From Alphaproteobacteria bacterium (lineage in GTDB: Bacteria > Pseudomonadota > Alphaproteobacteria > Ferrovibrionales > Ferrovibrionaceae), in the NCBI GenBank assembly GCA_017307375.1, contig JAFKFH010000006.1:465747-529746 (forward strand): a stretch of DNA of 64,000 bases, written 5' to 3'. How positions within the stretch are numbered: position 1 is the first letter of the stretch; the number at the start of each line of letters is the position of its first letter. Positions 55,591-64,000 of this stretch are shown here, piece by piece. Made by a program: the position numbers and the translations under genes. Under the pieces are notes generated by a model. That model saw only the letters and a program-made list of their open reading frames with translations. It was not told where the DNA came from and made no database searches.

Positions 55591-55684
55591 GGGAGAGTTT
55601 GGCCGGGACGGGTTTGAGCCGGTGCGGTTCAGAGAGAGCGCCGGCCGGCTCGCCCGTGTCCCGCTCTCCCGAGGTCTCTTCTCA
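55591..55684 (+). promoter_or_regulatory. Structured leader, copy 4 (before helicase gene)
   Basis: Outer stem GGGACGGG with CCCGT..CCC (55605-55612 with 55653-55662, GT bulge), inner stem GAGCCGG/CCGGCTC (55616-55622 with 55645-55651). Loop GAGAGCG (55634-55640) is complementary to CGCTCTC (55662-55668). Upstream GGGAGAG (55591-55597) could pair with CTCTCCC (55664-55670) instead. GAGG lies 9 nt before the ATG. Confidence 0.6.
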
Positions 55685-58600
55685 TGTCGCATCCTTCTGC
55701 CTCTGCGGCCGCACCAGCAGCCGCGTCGATCCCGTGCGCCCGCACGGATGCTCCCGCGCCACGCCTCGCCGAGGCCGCGCGGCTTCTTCTTCCCCACATC
55801 GAGCAAGGGCGGCGCGTCGAAGCCGTCATCCTGCGCACGGCAATGGAGCAAGCCTTCGGCGGCTCCGACACGTCCGGCGCGTGGGACTGGAAGACAGGCT
55901 ACGACGCCTGCGAAGCGGCCACGGTTCTGTTTCTCCGTCGATACGGCAAGCCGCTTTTCCGCAAGGCCGGCTCTGTGGCTGCGGCGCTGCCGCAGCTCGC
56001 AAAGGTCGCGAGCCTTCTTCCCACCCATACACGGCGGTCCGAGGAGAGCCAGGCGCTTCAGCAGTTCTCGACACCGATCCCGCTCGGCCTCGCCGCGCTC
56101 CGCGCCGCCGGCATCGCGCCCGGCGATCGCGTCCTGGAGCCGTCCGCCGGCACCGGCCTCCTCGCGATCCTGGCCGAGATCGCCGGCGGCGCGCTCGTCC
56201 TCAATGAGCTGGCCGAGACCCGGGCCGATCTGCTCACGCATCTCTTCCCCAACTTTTGCGTGACGCGCTTCGATGCGGCGCAGATCGATGATCACCTCGA
56301 TCCCGCCATCACGCCGACCGCCGTACTGATGAATCCACCGTTCTCGGCGATGGCGAACGTCAGCGGCCGGATGACGGATGCCGCCTACCGCCTACCGCCA
56401 TGTCGCTTCGGCGCTGGCGCGTCTCGCCGACGGCGGCCGGCTGGTCGCGATCACCGGCGCGAACTTCGGCCCCGAGACACCATCCTGGCGCGATGCCTTC
56501 GAGCGCCTCCAGGAGCGCGGCACCGTCGTCTTCACCGCGGCGATCGACGGATCGGTCTATGCCAAGCACGGCACGACCATCGAGACGCGCCTCACCGTGA
56601 TCGACAAGGCGCCCGCGTCCGATCCGGCGCAGTTTCCGGCGTCCGCTGGGATCGCGCCGGACGCCGCCACGCTACTCGGCTGGATCGCCGAGCGTGTCCC
56701 GCCGCGTCGCCCGGTTGCCGGATTGCTCGCCACGCCGACCGCCGGCGGTGTCGCAACGCCTCGAACCGTTCGCGGCTATCTCGCGCGCGCTGCCACGAGG
56801 CAGCAGGCAGCGGTGATTGCCGAGCCCGAGGGCGTCGAGCTTTCCTACGAGACCGTGGAATGGACACCGCCCGAGGGCGTCCGTCTCACGGATGCGCTTT
56901 ATGAAGAATACGGATTGCAGTCGATCCGTATTCCCGGCTCGCAGGCCCATCCGACCAAGCTGGTGCAATCGGCGGCGATGGCGTCGGTCGCGCCGCCAAA
57001 GCCCTCTTACCGCCCGCATCTCCCCACAACTCTTGTCGGCGATGGCCTGCTGTCCGATGCACAGCTCGAAAGCGTCATTTATGCCGGCGAAGCGCATTCG
57101 GACTTCCTGGCAGGCGCATGGAACGTCGACGAGACCTTCGACCTCGTCACCGCCGCGCGCGACGACGCCGAGAACGCCGTACGCTTCCGTCGCGGCTGGT
57201 TCCTCGGCGACGGCACCGGCGCGGGCAAGGGCCGCCAGGTCGCGGGCATCCTGCTCGACCACTGGCTGAAGGGCCGCCGCCGTGCTTTGTGGATCAGCAA
57301 ATCCGACAAGCTGATCGAGGACGCACAGCGCGACTGGTCGGCGCTCGGCATGGAGCGGCTGCTAGTCACGCCGCTCTCGCGCTTCCGCCAGGGCACGCCC
57401 ATCCGCCTCGCGGAAGGCATCCTATTTACGACCTATGCCACGCTGCGCACCGATGATCGCGGCGAGAAGCTTTCGCGCGTCCGCCAGATCGTCGAATGGT
57501 TGGGCTCCGATTTCGACGGAGTGATCATTTTCGACGAGAGCCATGCGATGCAGAACGCCGTCGGCGGCAAGGGCGAGCGCGGCGACCAGGCGCCGTCGCA
57601 ACAGGGACGCGCGGGCTTGCGTCTTCAGCACGCCCTACCGAACGCCCGCGTCGTCTATGTCTCGGCGACCGGCGCCACGACGGTCCACAATCTGGCCTAT
57701 GCCCAGCGCCTCGGGCTCTGGGGCGGCGAGGACTTTCCGTTCGCCACGCGCGCCGAATTCGTCGAGGCGATCGAGGATGGCGGCGTCGCGGCGATGGAAG
57801 TGCTGGCGCGCGATCTCAAGGCGCTCGGGCTCTATGCGGCGCGTTCGCTCTCCTATGAGGGCGTCGAATACGAGCTGATCGAGCACCAGCTCACACCCGA
57901 ACAGATCCGCATTTACGACGCCTATGCCGGCGCGTTCTCGATCATCCATAACAATCTCGACGCCGCGATGCAGGCGGCCAACATCACCGGCGAGACCGGC
58001 ACGCTGAACGCCCAGGCCAAGGCCGCCGCGCGCTCGGCCTTCGAAAGCGCCAAGCAACGCTTCTTCGGTCATCTTCTCACCTCGATGAAAACGCCGTCGC
58101 TGATCGGCGCGATCGAGCGCGATCTCGACGCCGGCCACGCCGCCGTCATCCAGATCGTCTCGACGGGCGAGGCGCTGATGGAACGGCGCCTCGCCGAAAT
58201 CCCAACGGAGGACTGGGGCGACGTCCAGGTTGACATCACGCCGCGCGAATATGTGCTCGACTACCTCGCCCACTCCTTCCCGGTGCAGCTCTATGAGCCG
58301 TTCACCGACTCGGAAGGCAATCTCTCGTCGCGGCCGGTCTATCGCGACGGCCAGCCGGTCGAGAGCCGCGAGGCCGTCGCGCGCCGTGACCGCCTGATCG
58401 AGAAGCTCGCCTCGTTACCGCCCGTGCCCGGCGCGCTCGACCAGATCGTCCAGCGCTTCGGCACCGACATGGTCGCCGAAGTCACCGGCCGCTCGCGCCG
58501 CGTGATCCGCAAGGGCGACCGCCTAATGGTCGAGAACCGCGCAGCATCGGCGAACCTCGCCGAGACCGCCGCCTTCATGGACGACGCCAAGCGCATTCTC

Positions 58601-60028
58601 GTTTTCAGCGACGCCGGCGGCACCGGGCGGAGTTATCACGCCGAGCTGTCGGCGCGGAATCGCAGGCTGCGCGTCCATTACCTGCTCGAGCCCGGATGGA
58701 AGGCGGACGCCGCCATCCAGGGCCTCGGCCGAACGAACCGCACCAACCAGGCGCAGCCGCCGCTCTTCCGGCCGATCGCGACCGACGTGAAGGCGGAGAA
58801 GCGCTTCCTCTCCACCATCGCGCGCCGCCTCGACACCCTGGGCGCGATCACACGTGGTCAACGCCAAACCGGCGGCCAAGGGTTATTCAGACCCGAAGAC
58901 AATCTCGAAAGCCACTACGGCCGCGATGCGCTCCGCCAGCTCTACATGCTGCTGGTGCGCGGCAAGGTCGAAGGCTGCTCGCTTCAGACCTTCGAGGCCT
59001 CGACCGGGCTGAAGCTGATGGACGCCAACGGCATCAAGGATGAGCTGCCGCCGATCACGACCTTCCTCAACAGAATGCTGGCGCTGACCATCGAGTTGCA
59101 GAACGTGTTGTTCACCGCGTTCGAGCAATTGCTCACCGCCCGCATCGAGGGCGCGATCGCATCCGGCACTTACGACGCCGGTCTGGAGACGTTGCGCGCC
59201 GAGAGCTTCGTCGTCGCCGACCGAAGCGTCATCTACAGCCATCCCGCCACCGGCGCCGAGACCCGGCTGCTCACCATCACCGAACGCCGCCGCAACCAGC
59301 CCGTGACGCTGGACGAGGCGCTCGATCGTCTCTGCGATCCGCGCGCGGTCCTGCTCTTCAACGAGCGCTCGGGCCGCGCCGCCGTCCAGGTCCCGGCGCC
59401 GAGCCTTATGCTCGACGACGGCGAGATCGAGCGCCGCGTCCGCCTGATCCGGCCGATGGAGCATCACAGCCTGCCGCTGAAGGTGATGGCGGAAAGCCAC
59501 TGGACCGAAGCCGACCGCGAACGCTTCGCGGCGGCGTGGCAGACCGAACTCGGCGAAGTGCCCACGTTCACCGACAGCACCATCCACGTCGTCGCCGGTT
59601 TGCTCCTGCCGATCTGGAAACGGCTGCCGAACGAGTCGACGCGCGTCTATCGGCTTCAGACCGATGCCGGCGAGCGCATCATCGGCCGCAAGGTCTCGCC
59701 CGCCTGGGTCGCGACCGCCCTCGCGGCCGGCGCTCCGACATTGACGCCGGACGCTGCCTTCGTTGCTCTCATGGACGGCCGGACCGTCCTCGATCTCGCC
59801 GAAGGCCTCCAGCTCCGCCGCGTGCGCGTGATGGGCGCGAACCGCATCGAACTGTCCGGATTCAACGACACGATGCGCGACCGGCTGAAGGCTTACGGCC
59901 TCTTCCACGAGATCATCTCCTGGAAGCTGCGCATGTTCGTGCCAACCGATGCGAGTGGGATCGCGGTGCTGGCGAAGGTGCTCAATCGCTATCCGGTCGA
60001 GCGCGTCGGCGAGCGCGAGGCCGCGTGA
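55684..60028 (+). pseudogene. Methyltransferase/strawberry-notch helicase gene, frameshifted
   Basis: Two frames make up one normal gene of about 1,440 codons. The first encodes an N-terminal adenine-methyltransferase-like domain (VLEPSAGTGLLAIL, LMNPPFSAMANVSGRMTDAAYR). The reading frame is lost at 56385-56398, where CTACCGC occurs twice in tandem; removing one 7-bp copy restores GRMTDAAYRHVASALARLADGG and joins the two halves. The shifted first frame runs on as nonsense to 56904. An assembly error, a recent mutation and a reversible slip are all possible. Confidence 0.8.
56378..60028 (+). CDS. Strawberry-notch-like SF2 helicase part of the broken gene
   Basis: 1216-aa open frame from ATG 56378, which lies inside the methyltransferase part and could allow re-initiation. 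It holds the end of the methyltransferase domain, then an SF2 helicase with Walker A GDGTGAGKGRQ (about 276-286), DESH in VIIFDESHAMQN (about 384), motif III YVSATGAT and a C-terminal lobe with VFSDAGGTGRSYHA and QGLGRTNRTNQ. Such methyltransferase-helicase fusions are large hallmarks of alphaproteobacterial integrative elements and some phages, with unproven function in DNA processing or anti-defence. Confidence 0.85.
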   Translation: MPPTAYRHVASALARLADGGRLVAITGANFGPETPSWRDAFERLQERGTVVFTAAIDGSVYAKHGTTIETRLTVIDKAPASDPAQFPASAGIAPDAATLLGWIAERVPPRRPVAGLLATPTAGGVATPRTVRGYLARAATRQQAAVIAEPEGVELSYETVEWTPPEGVRLTDALYEEYGLQSIRIPGSQAHPTKLVQSAAMASVAPPKPSYRPHLPTTLVGDGLLSDAQLESVIYAGEAHSDFLAGAWNVDETFDLVTAARDDAENAVRFRRGWFLGDGTGAGKGRQVAGILLDHWLKGRRRALWISKSDKLIEDAQRDWSALGMERLLVTPLSRFRQGTPIRLAEGILFTTYATLRTDDRGEKLSRVRQIVEWLGSDFDGVIIFDESHAMQNAVGGKGERGDQAPSQQGRAGLRLQHALPNARVVYVSATGATTVHNLAYAQRLGLWGGEDFPFATRAEFVEAIEDGGVAAMEVLARDLKALGLYAARSLSYEGVEYELIEHQLTPEQIRIYDAYAGAFSIIHNNLDAAMQAANITGETGTLNAQAKAAARSAFESAKQRFFGHLLTSMKTPSLIGAIERDLDAGHAAVIQIVSTGEALMERRLAEIPTEDWGDVQVDITPREYVLDYLAHSFPVQLYEPFTDSEGNLSSRPVYRDGQPVESREAVARRDRLIEKLASLPPVPGALDQIVQRFGTDMVAEVTGRSRRVIRKGDRLMVENRAASANLAETAAFMDDAKRILVFSDAGGTGRSYHAELSARNRRLRVHYLLEPGWKADAAIQGLGRTNRTNQAQPPLFRPIATDVKAEKRFLSTIARRLDTLGAITRGQRQTGGQGLFRPEDNLESHYGRDALRQLYMLLVRGKVEGCSLQTFEASTGLKLMDANGIKDELPPITTFLNRMLALTIELQNVLFTAFEQLLTARIEGAIASGTYDAGLETLRAESFVVADRSVIYSHPATGAETRLLTITERRRNQPVTLDEALDRLCDPRAVLLFNERSGRAAVQVPAPSLMLDDGEIERRVRLIRPMEHHSLPLKVMAESHWTEADRERFAAAWQTELGEVPTFTDSTIHVVAGLLLPIWKRLPNESTRVYRLQTDAGERIIGRKVSPAWVATALAAGAPTLTPDAAFVALMDGRTVLDLAEGLQLRRVRVMGANRIELSGFNDTMRDRLKAYGLFHEIISWKLRMFVPTDASGIAVLAKVLNRYPVERVGEREAA

Positions 60029-61092
60029 TGCCGCGCGACGCTTCCGACCTGGCGCACCGTCTCGCGCGCGACGCCGAGACGGTCTGCCGTCACTATCTCT
60101 CCAACGGCCGTCGCGAAGGCCGCTACTGGCTCGTCGGCGATGCCCGCAACACGCCGGGCCGGTCGATGTACGTCCGCTTGAAGGAGTCGCCGAAAGGGCC
60201 GGCCGGCAAGTGGACCGACGCCGCGACCGGCGAGCATGGGGATCTGCTCGATGTCATCCGCGAAAGCTGCGGCCTCATCGACTTCCACGACGTCGCTGAC
60301 GAAGCACGCCGCTTCCTGAGCCTGCCTCATCCCGAACCAGCGTCCGATCGTTCGCGCGTCCGGACACCCAATGCACCGACCGGCTCGCCGGAGGCAGCAC
60401 GGCGATTGTTCGCCATGTCGCAGCCGCCGATGCACACTCTCGTCGAGACGTATTTGCGTAATCGCGGCATTACGCCTTTGCACGAAGACGGCGCATTGCG
60501 ATTCCACCCGCGTTGCTACTATCGGCCCGACGACACTTCGCCGACCGAGACCTGGCCCGCGATGATCGCGCGCGTCACCGATCTCGATGGACGCATCACC
60601 GGCGCGCATCGCACCTGGCTCGAGCCCGATGGCTTCGATTCGGTCCGTCTCGGCAAGGCGCCGATCGACACGCCGCGACGGGCGATGGGCGACCTTCTCG
60701 GTAACGCCGTGCGCTTCGGTGTGGCCAATGATGTGCTCGCGGCCGGCGAAGGCATCGAGACCATGCTGTCGTTGCGCTGCGTGCTGCCAACCCTGCCGAT
60801 GGCCGCCGCTCTTTCGGCCAACCACCTCGCCGCTCTTTTGCTCCCGCCGACTCTGCGCCGGCTCTATATCGCGCGCGACAATGATGCGGCCGGCGACGGG
60901 GCGGCGATGGCTCTGACCGAGCGCGCCCAATCGGCCGGTATCGAGGCGATCACTTGGTCGCCCAGGCGTGGCGACTTCAACGAGGATCTCCGCGGGTTCG
61001 GCCTCGACGCACTTCAGGCAGCCTTGCGGGTCGAACTCATCCCGCAGGACGTCGCCCGTTTCCTGCTGATGGCGACTGCCGAGACGGGGTGA
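60028..61092 (+). CDS. Toprim-domain protein (primase-like)
   Basis: 354-aa protein from ATG 60028, overlapping the helicase stop (TGATG). An N-terminal primase-like zinc-free domain (CRHYLSNGRREGRYWLVGDARNTPGRSMYVRL) is followed by a Toprim domain with Glu in AAGEGIETMLSLR and DxD in YIARDNDAAGDGA. Such proteins accompany the helicase on integrative elements and are thought to prime or process element DNA. Coupling to the helicase supports a joint replication role. Confidence 0.82.
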   Translation: MPRDASDLAHRLARDAETVCRHYLSNGRREGRYWLVGDARNTPGRSMYVRLKESPKGPAGKWTDAATGEHGDLLDVIRESCGLIDFHDVADEARRFLSLPHPEPASDRSRVRTPNAPTGSPEAARRLFAMSQPPMHTLVETYLRNRGITPLHEDGALRFHPRCYYRPDDTSPTETWPAMIARVTDLDGRITGAHRTWLEPDGFDSVRLGKAPIDTPRRAMGDLLGNAVRFGVANDVLAAGEGIETMLSLRCVLPTLPMAAALSANHLAALLLPPTLRRLYIARDNDAAGDGAAMALTERAQSAGIEAITWSPRRGDFNEDLRGFGLDALQAALRVELIPQDVARFLLMATAETG

Positions 61093-61217
61093 AGCACGGC
61101 GGTTCGAGCGTCGTCGCTGTCGGTCGAGGCGAGGCCCCAAGAGCCGGACAGAGTCCGCGCCCTGGCCTTCTAGAGGGCGATCGGACCAGAAGCGGCCCGG
61201 CCCGGCAACCTCGTGGA

Positions 61218-61324
61218 CCGGCTATTTTCCGTCGGCGGCAGAGCCGCCTTTACATCGCGAGACAAAATAGCCGGCCCCCTTCGGTCCTCCGCTGCGCTTC
61301 GGCCGCGGCGCAAGAGCGCCGCGG
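61218..61324 (+). repeat. Nested inverted repeats in a 311-bp gene-free leader
   Basis: The stretch 61093-61404 has no gene. It contains CCGGCTATTTT/AAAATAGCCGG (61218-61228 with 61264-61274) enclosing GGCGGC-AGA-GCCGCC (61234-61248), and then CCGCGGCGC-AAGA-GCGCCGCGG (61303-61324). The AGA/AAGA loops face the same way on the plus strand. It lies just before the DUF2493 gene and may be a leader or a remnant of a small mobile repeat. Confidence 0.55.
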
Positions 61325-61404
61325 TGCAGGCCCGTTCCGCTCCCGGTCCAGTGATCGCCACGAAGGCCGCGATGGGCGCGGCCGATCCGGCAAAGGACCT
61401 CACC

Positions 61405-62343
61405 ATGACGACCGACCACGACGACACCGAATTCGAACCGCCGCACAGCTCATCCCCGACCGATCATGTCCTCAACGAGCTTCAGCTCTATGGCTACCGT
61501 CCCTTCCAGGACGAACCCGACCCAAGGCCACTTCCCGAAGGCAATGCCGTGGCCGGAGCCGTCGCCGACATTATCGACGCTCTCGTCTCGACCCTGAGCG
61601 ACACGCGCCTCGAACCCGACCTCGAAGACCTGCTCTGGTCTACCGTCAATCTCTTCCACCGCGCCGTCGACCGCATCGAGCGCGAGCTCGACGACAATGA
61701 GCAGGCGCAGCGGCGCAGTCAGCGCGAACAGAACGGCTCGGAGGTGAAATCCGTCGAACTCGAACGGCTGACGGCAGAGGGCATCACGCTGACCGAGCGC
61801 CGCAACAGCATGGAGCTCTTTCGCGACCAGGCCGCCGAACATTTCGAGGTCCACACCGGCTCACCCTGGCGTCCCCGCTCGGGATCGCTAGTCAACCACC
61901 GAGCGCTCACGGCCGCGATGATCGACAGCCGCGACTTCCTGGCTGCGAAGCGACGGGCCGAAACCGAGGTGATGCTGCCGCCGGGACCGAAGATCGCACT
62001 CACCGGCGGCCTCGACTTCAACGATCATCACCTGATCTGGGATCGGCTCGACAAAGTCCACGCCAAGCATCCCGACATGGTGTTGCTGCACGGCGGCTCG
62101 CCGAAGGGCGCCGAACTCATCGCCTCCAAATGGGCGAGCAACCGCAAGGTGCCGCAGATCGCCTTCAAGCCCGACTGGACGAAGCACGCGAAGGCAGCTC
62201 CGTTCAAACGGAACGACGCAATGCTCGCCATCCTGCCGATCGGCGTCCTCCACTTCCCGGGCACCGGCATCCAGGACAACCTGGCCGACAAGGCGAGGAA
62301 GCTCGGCATTCCGGTCTGGAAGCATGGCGAGGGCGGCGCGTGA
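61405..62343 (+). CDS. DUF2493/SLOG-domain protein
   Basis: 312-aa protein from ATG 61405 (MTTDHDDTEFEPPHSS); in-frame residues upstream overlap the inverted repeats. The C-terminal third carries the Rossmann-like SLOG domain: KIALTGGLDFNDHHLIWDRLDKV, MVLLHGGSPKGAELIASKWA and AILPIGVLHFPGTGIQDNL. DUF2493 proteins are predicted nucleotide-ligand binders and are typical of mobile elements. The N-terminal part is helical with a coiled-coil tendency (around residues 80-130). Confidence 0.82.
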   Translation: MTTDHDDTEFEPPHSSSPTDHVLNELQLYGYRPFQDEPDPRPLPEGNAVAGAVADIIDALVSTLSDTRLEPDLEDLLWSTVNLFHRAVDRIERELDDNEQAQRRSQREQNGSEVKSVELERLTAEGITLTERRNSMELFRDQAAEHFEVHTGSPWRPRSGSLVNHRALTAAMIDSRDFLAAKRRAETEVMLPPGPKIALTGGLDFNDHHLIWDRLDKVHAKHPDMVLLHGGSPKGAELIASKWASNRKVPQIAFKPDWTKHAKAAPFKRNDAMLAILPIGVLHFPGTGIQDNLADKARKLGIPVWKHGEGGA

Positions 62344-62361
62344 GCGTCGCCATTCGCCGTC

Positions 62362-62928
62362 TCAGCTATCGAGCAACTCCGGGCGGAAGAGCCTTCGCCG
62401 GCTGACGATCTTGCCGGAGACCATGAACACACCGTCGCCGGTATAGTGCAGCGTCTCTGGATGCTTCGGCGACTTGGCGACATGCGCCTTCACGACTTCG
62501 AAGATGAAGAAGTTGTACCTGTCGACCAGCGCATCGTCGACAAGACGGCATTCGAAGTTGGCGTGGCACTCCGCGATGAGCGGCGCCTTCACATGCGTCG
62601 CCGCTCGCGCTGTCAGGCCGAACTTCTCAAACTTATCGACATCCGCGCCGCTCGTGTTGCCGACGCCGACCACGACGTCGGTCAACGAGGTCGTCGGCAG
62701 GTTGATCACGCATTCGCGGCTCTTTCGGATGAGTTCGAAGCTGTAATTCCCGCCGGCAATGACGCAGCCGACGAGGGAGGGCGTGAATTCCATCACCGTA
62801 TGCCAGCCCATCGTCATGATGTTGCGCCTGTCATCGAGTGCCGACGAGACCATCACGATTGGCCCAGGTTCCAGGTAGCGCCGGACCTGGGACACAGGGA
62901 AATCAAGCTTTTCTGCGTGCCTCGCCAT
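62362..62928 (-). CDS. Flavin reductase-like (FMN-binding split-barrel) protein
   Basis: 188-aa protein from ATG 62928 (MARHAEKLDFPVSQVRRYLEPGPIVMVSSA). The split-barrel features MTMGWHTVMEFTPSLVGCVIAGGNYSFELIRKSRECVINLPT and HANFECRLVDD match flavin-reductase-type FMN-binding proteins. It is the only leftward gene in this part of the core besides tetR. It probably reduces flavin or a small electrophile; its link with the element is unknown. Confidence 0.85.
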   Translation of the reverse strand: MARHAEKLDFPVSQVRRYLEPGPIVMVSSALDDRRNIMTMGWHTVMEFTPSLVGCVIAGGNYSFELIRKSRECVINLPTTSLTDVVVGVGNTSGADVDKFEKFGLTARAATHVKAPLIAECHANFECRLVDDALVDRYNFFIFEVVKAHVAKSPKHPETLHYTGDGVFMVSGKIVSRRRLFRPELLDS

Positions 62929-63101
62929 TGGCTCTCCGCGTGATCCAAGAGGGCTGCTCGGCCCGGTCCGGACACCGCCGGCGCCCGCTGGGACGGGTTT
63001 ACCCTCCCATTCCAAGCCGTCTTCGACTATACTTTGGATCGCGCCGTGGTGGTGGTGGAAGGCGCAGCCGTCACATCTCTTTTTGTCACGGAGGCACCGC
63101 C

Positions 63102-63587
63102 ATGCTTGTCATCGGACTCATCCTCAGCATCTTTGGGATCGGCCTGTTCTGTTGGCTGATCTTCAACCTCGCTGTCTACGCGCTGCCCTTCTTCGTCGGC
63201 CTCACCGCCGGTATGGCCGCGTTCCACAGCGGCGCGGGCGTGCTCGGCGCGCTCCTTGTCGGGCTGGTCGTTGGAGCGCTGACGCTCGGCGTCGGCCAGA
63301 TCGCCTTCGCACTCGTAAAGCCGATTCCCCTGCGCGCGGCCATTGCGGCCGCCTTCGCCATTCCCGCCGCGATCGCCGGTTACCACGCCGTGCTCGGCTT
63401 GTCGCAGATCGGCGTTCCATCGCTTCTCTGGCGCGAGTGCTTCGCCTGGATCGGCGCCATCGTCATCGGCGGCACGGCATGGGCGCGCATGACGGTGCTT
63501 GCCGAACCCCTTCCATTGCGGCCGGGCGGGGTTTCAACGACGGATGAGCCACAGCCGGTTTTCAAGGCCGCGACACACGAAGGCTGA
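63102..63587 (+). CDS. Multi-span membrane protein, unknown function
   Basis: 161-aa protein from ATG 63102 with ACGGAGG upstream. Four or five hydrophobic helices (MLVIGLILSIFGIGLFCWLIF; FVGLTAGMAAFHSGAGVLGALLVGLVVGA; AAIAAAFAIPAAIAGYHAVL; AWIGAIVIGGTAWARM) are followed by a short hydrophilic tail. Similar membrane proteins of unknown role occur on alphaproteobacterial elements. No domain recognised. Confidence 0.65.
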   Translation: MLVIGLILSIFGIGLFCWLIFNLAVYALPFFVGLTAGMAAFHSGAGVLGALLVGLVVGALTLGVGQIAFALVKPIPLRAAIAAAFAIPAAIAGYHAVLGLSQIGVPSLLWRECFAWIGAIVIGGTAWARMTVLAEPLPLRPGGVSTTDEPQPVFKAATHEG

Positions 63588-64000
63588 GCCACGCCTCACA
63601 TCGACGACCATTCGTTCACGATCGAGGCCTCGTGAGGTCGTTGGTAGAACGAGAATGGACCCGCGGCCCTTCGCAGCGCAGAGACTCGTCATACCGATCC
63701 CCCGGCGCCACATGAACTTCGGCAGAAGCGTTCCGTCGCGGTATTTCTGCGGCAAGCGATCCCGCCTTTTTCTACGCTATGGCTTCTTTCTCTACGCCTG
63801 AACGCGCCGACATCTTGTGCAGGACAACCGAGATCAGCCACGTCTTCTCCCGAGGATGCTGTTCAGAGCACGGACGCACCTGGCCTCGTGATGGCCTGAT
63901 CTGGCCGAAGACCGGCTGCGCCTCGATCGCCTGAGCCGCAACGCCGTCGGCTCGACTTTCTTCCCCTGGGCTAAAGCCCATTCCTCGCGAGGCAAGAAAG
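63588..64000. other. No gene supported
   Basis: 412 bp to the window edge. Only short frames without convincing ribosome sites or family features are present (for example a leftward one at 63534-63755 that mostly overlaps the membrane-protein gene end). The element continues beyond the window. Confidence 0.5.

Noticed and set aside
61218..61324. Possible CRISPR or repeat array because of regular inverted repeats
   Set aside because: The repeats differ from one another and there are no evenly spaced identical units.
63534..63981. Two short leftward frames near the right edge
   Set aside because: TTG or weak starts, overlap with the membrane-protein gene, no family features. Possible but unsupported.

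Overview
The window comes from a GC-rich alphaproteobacterial chromosome. This rests on the GC-biased codon use, the purS/purQ/purL plus separate purC arrangement, the bolA-grxD pair, the GAAC-N7-GAAC form of the SOS box and the overall gene styles. I cannot assign a genus. It splits into an ordinary chromosomal part (about 1-24,200) and a large integrated mobile element that starts inside radC at about 24,200 and runs off the right edge.

Chromosomal part. A rightward housekeeping run: nadE (5' end missing), gltX, cysS, cimA and trmJ. A leftward three-gene unit follows: a TPR/SPINDLY-type O-GlcNAc transferase, a hexapeptide acyltransferase and a SAM methyltransferase, coupled by overlapping stop/start codons. 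Then come rpsD with a clear terminator, a P-loop kinase coupled to a haem lipoprotein of the cytochrome P460 type, bolA-grxD, purS-purQ-purL and purC. A DsbA-like, Rap1a-like and MoaB/CinA-like trio is next, then map, a 2OG-Fe(II) oxygenase, a Tat-exported PhoD phosphatase, an atypical SDR and a LysR regulator.

Mobile element, left cargo (24.2-38.1 kb). RadC is cut within its metal-binding HNHP motif, and a tyrosine integrase lies next to the junction. Directly behind the integrase is a compact co-directional run that looks like an uncharacterised defence cassette. It holds a YhcG/DUF1016 PD-(D/E)XK nuclease with an extra C-terminal domain, two proteins with HEPN-style R-x4-H motifs, an Abi-like protein, a second PD-(D/E)XK nuclease and a trypsin-like protease. 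A mobile SOS mutasome follows (imuA-imuB-dnaE2 behind a perfect SOS box), with two tandem SRAP (HMCES/YedK) genes, one intact and one that has lost its active-site residues. An IS1182-type transposase ends this segment.

Mercury module (39.8-45.2 kb). merC-merT-merP-merA-merB and an extra disulfide oxidoreductase run leftward from a textbook MerR promoter (19-bp spacer with central dyad). merR diverges from it.

Element core (45.3-64 kb). This part holds ArdC, a PAPS-reductase-like PP-loop protein, a large ParB-like protein, a series of small conserved proteins of unknown function, a methyltransferase/strawberry-notch helicase gene frameshifted by a 7-bp tandem duplication, a Toprim protein, a DUF2493/SLOG protein, a flavin reductase and a membrane protein. 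A lower-GC TetR plus membrane-protein module sits inside it. The core is strikingly regular: almost every translationally coupled gene block starts just after a structured leader whose 3' foot lies at the Shine-Dalgarno sequence. Four leaders share one nested-stem architecture and four others are GC hairpins of a second type. I consider this leader system and the HEPN/nuclease/protease cassette the two most promising undescribed features.
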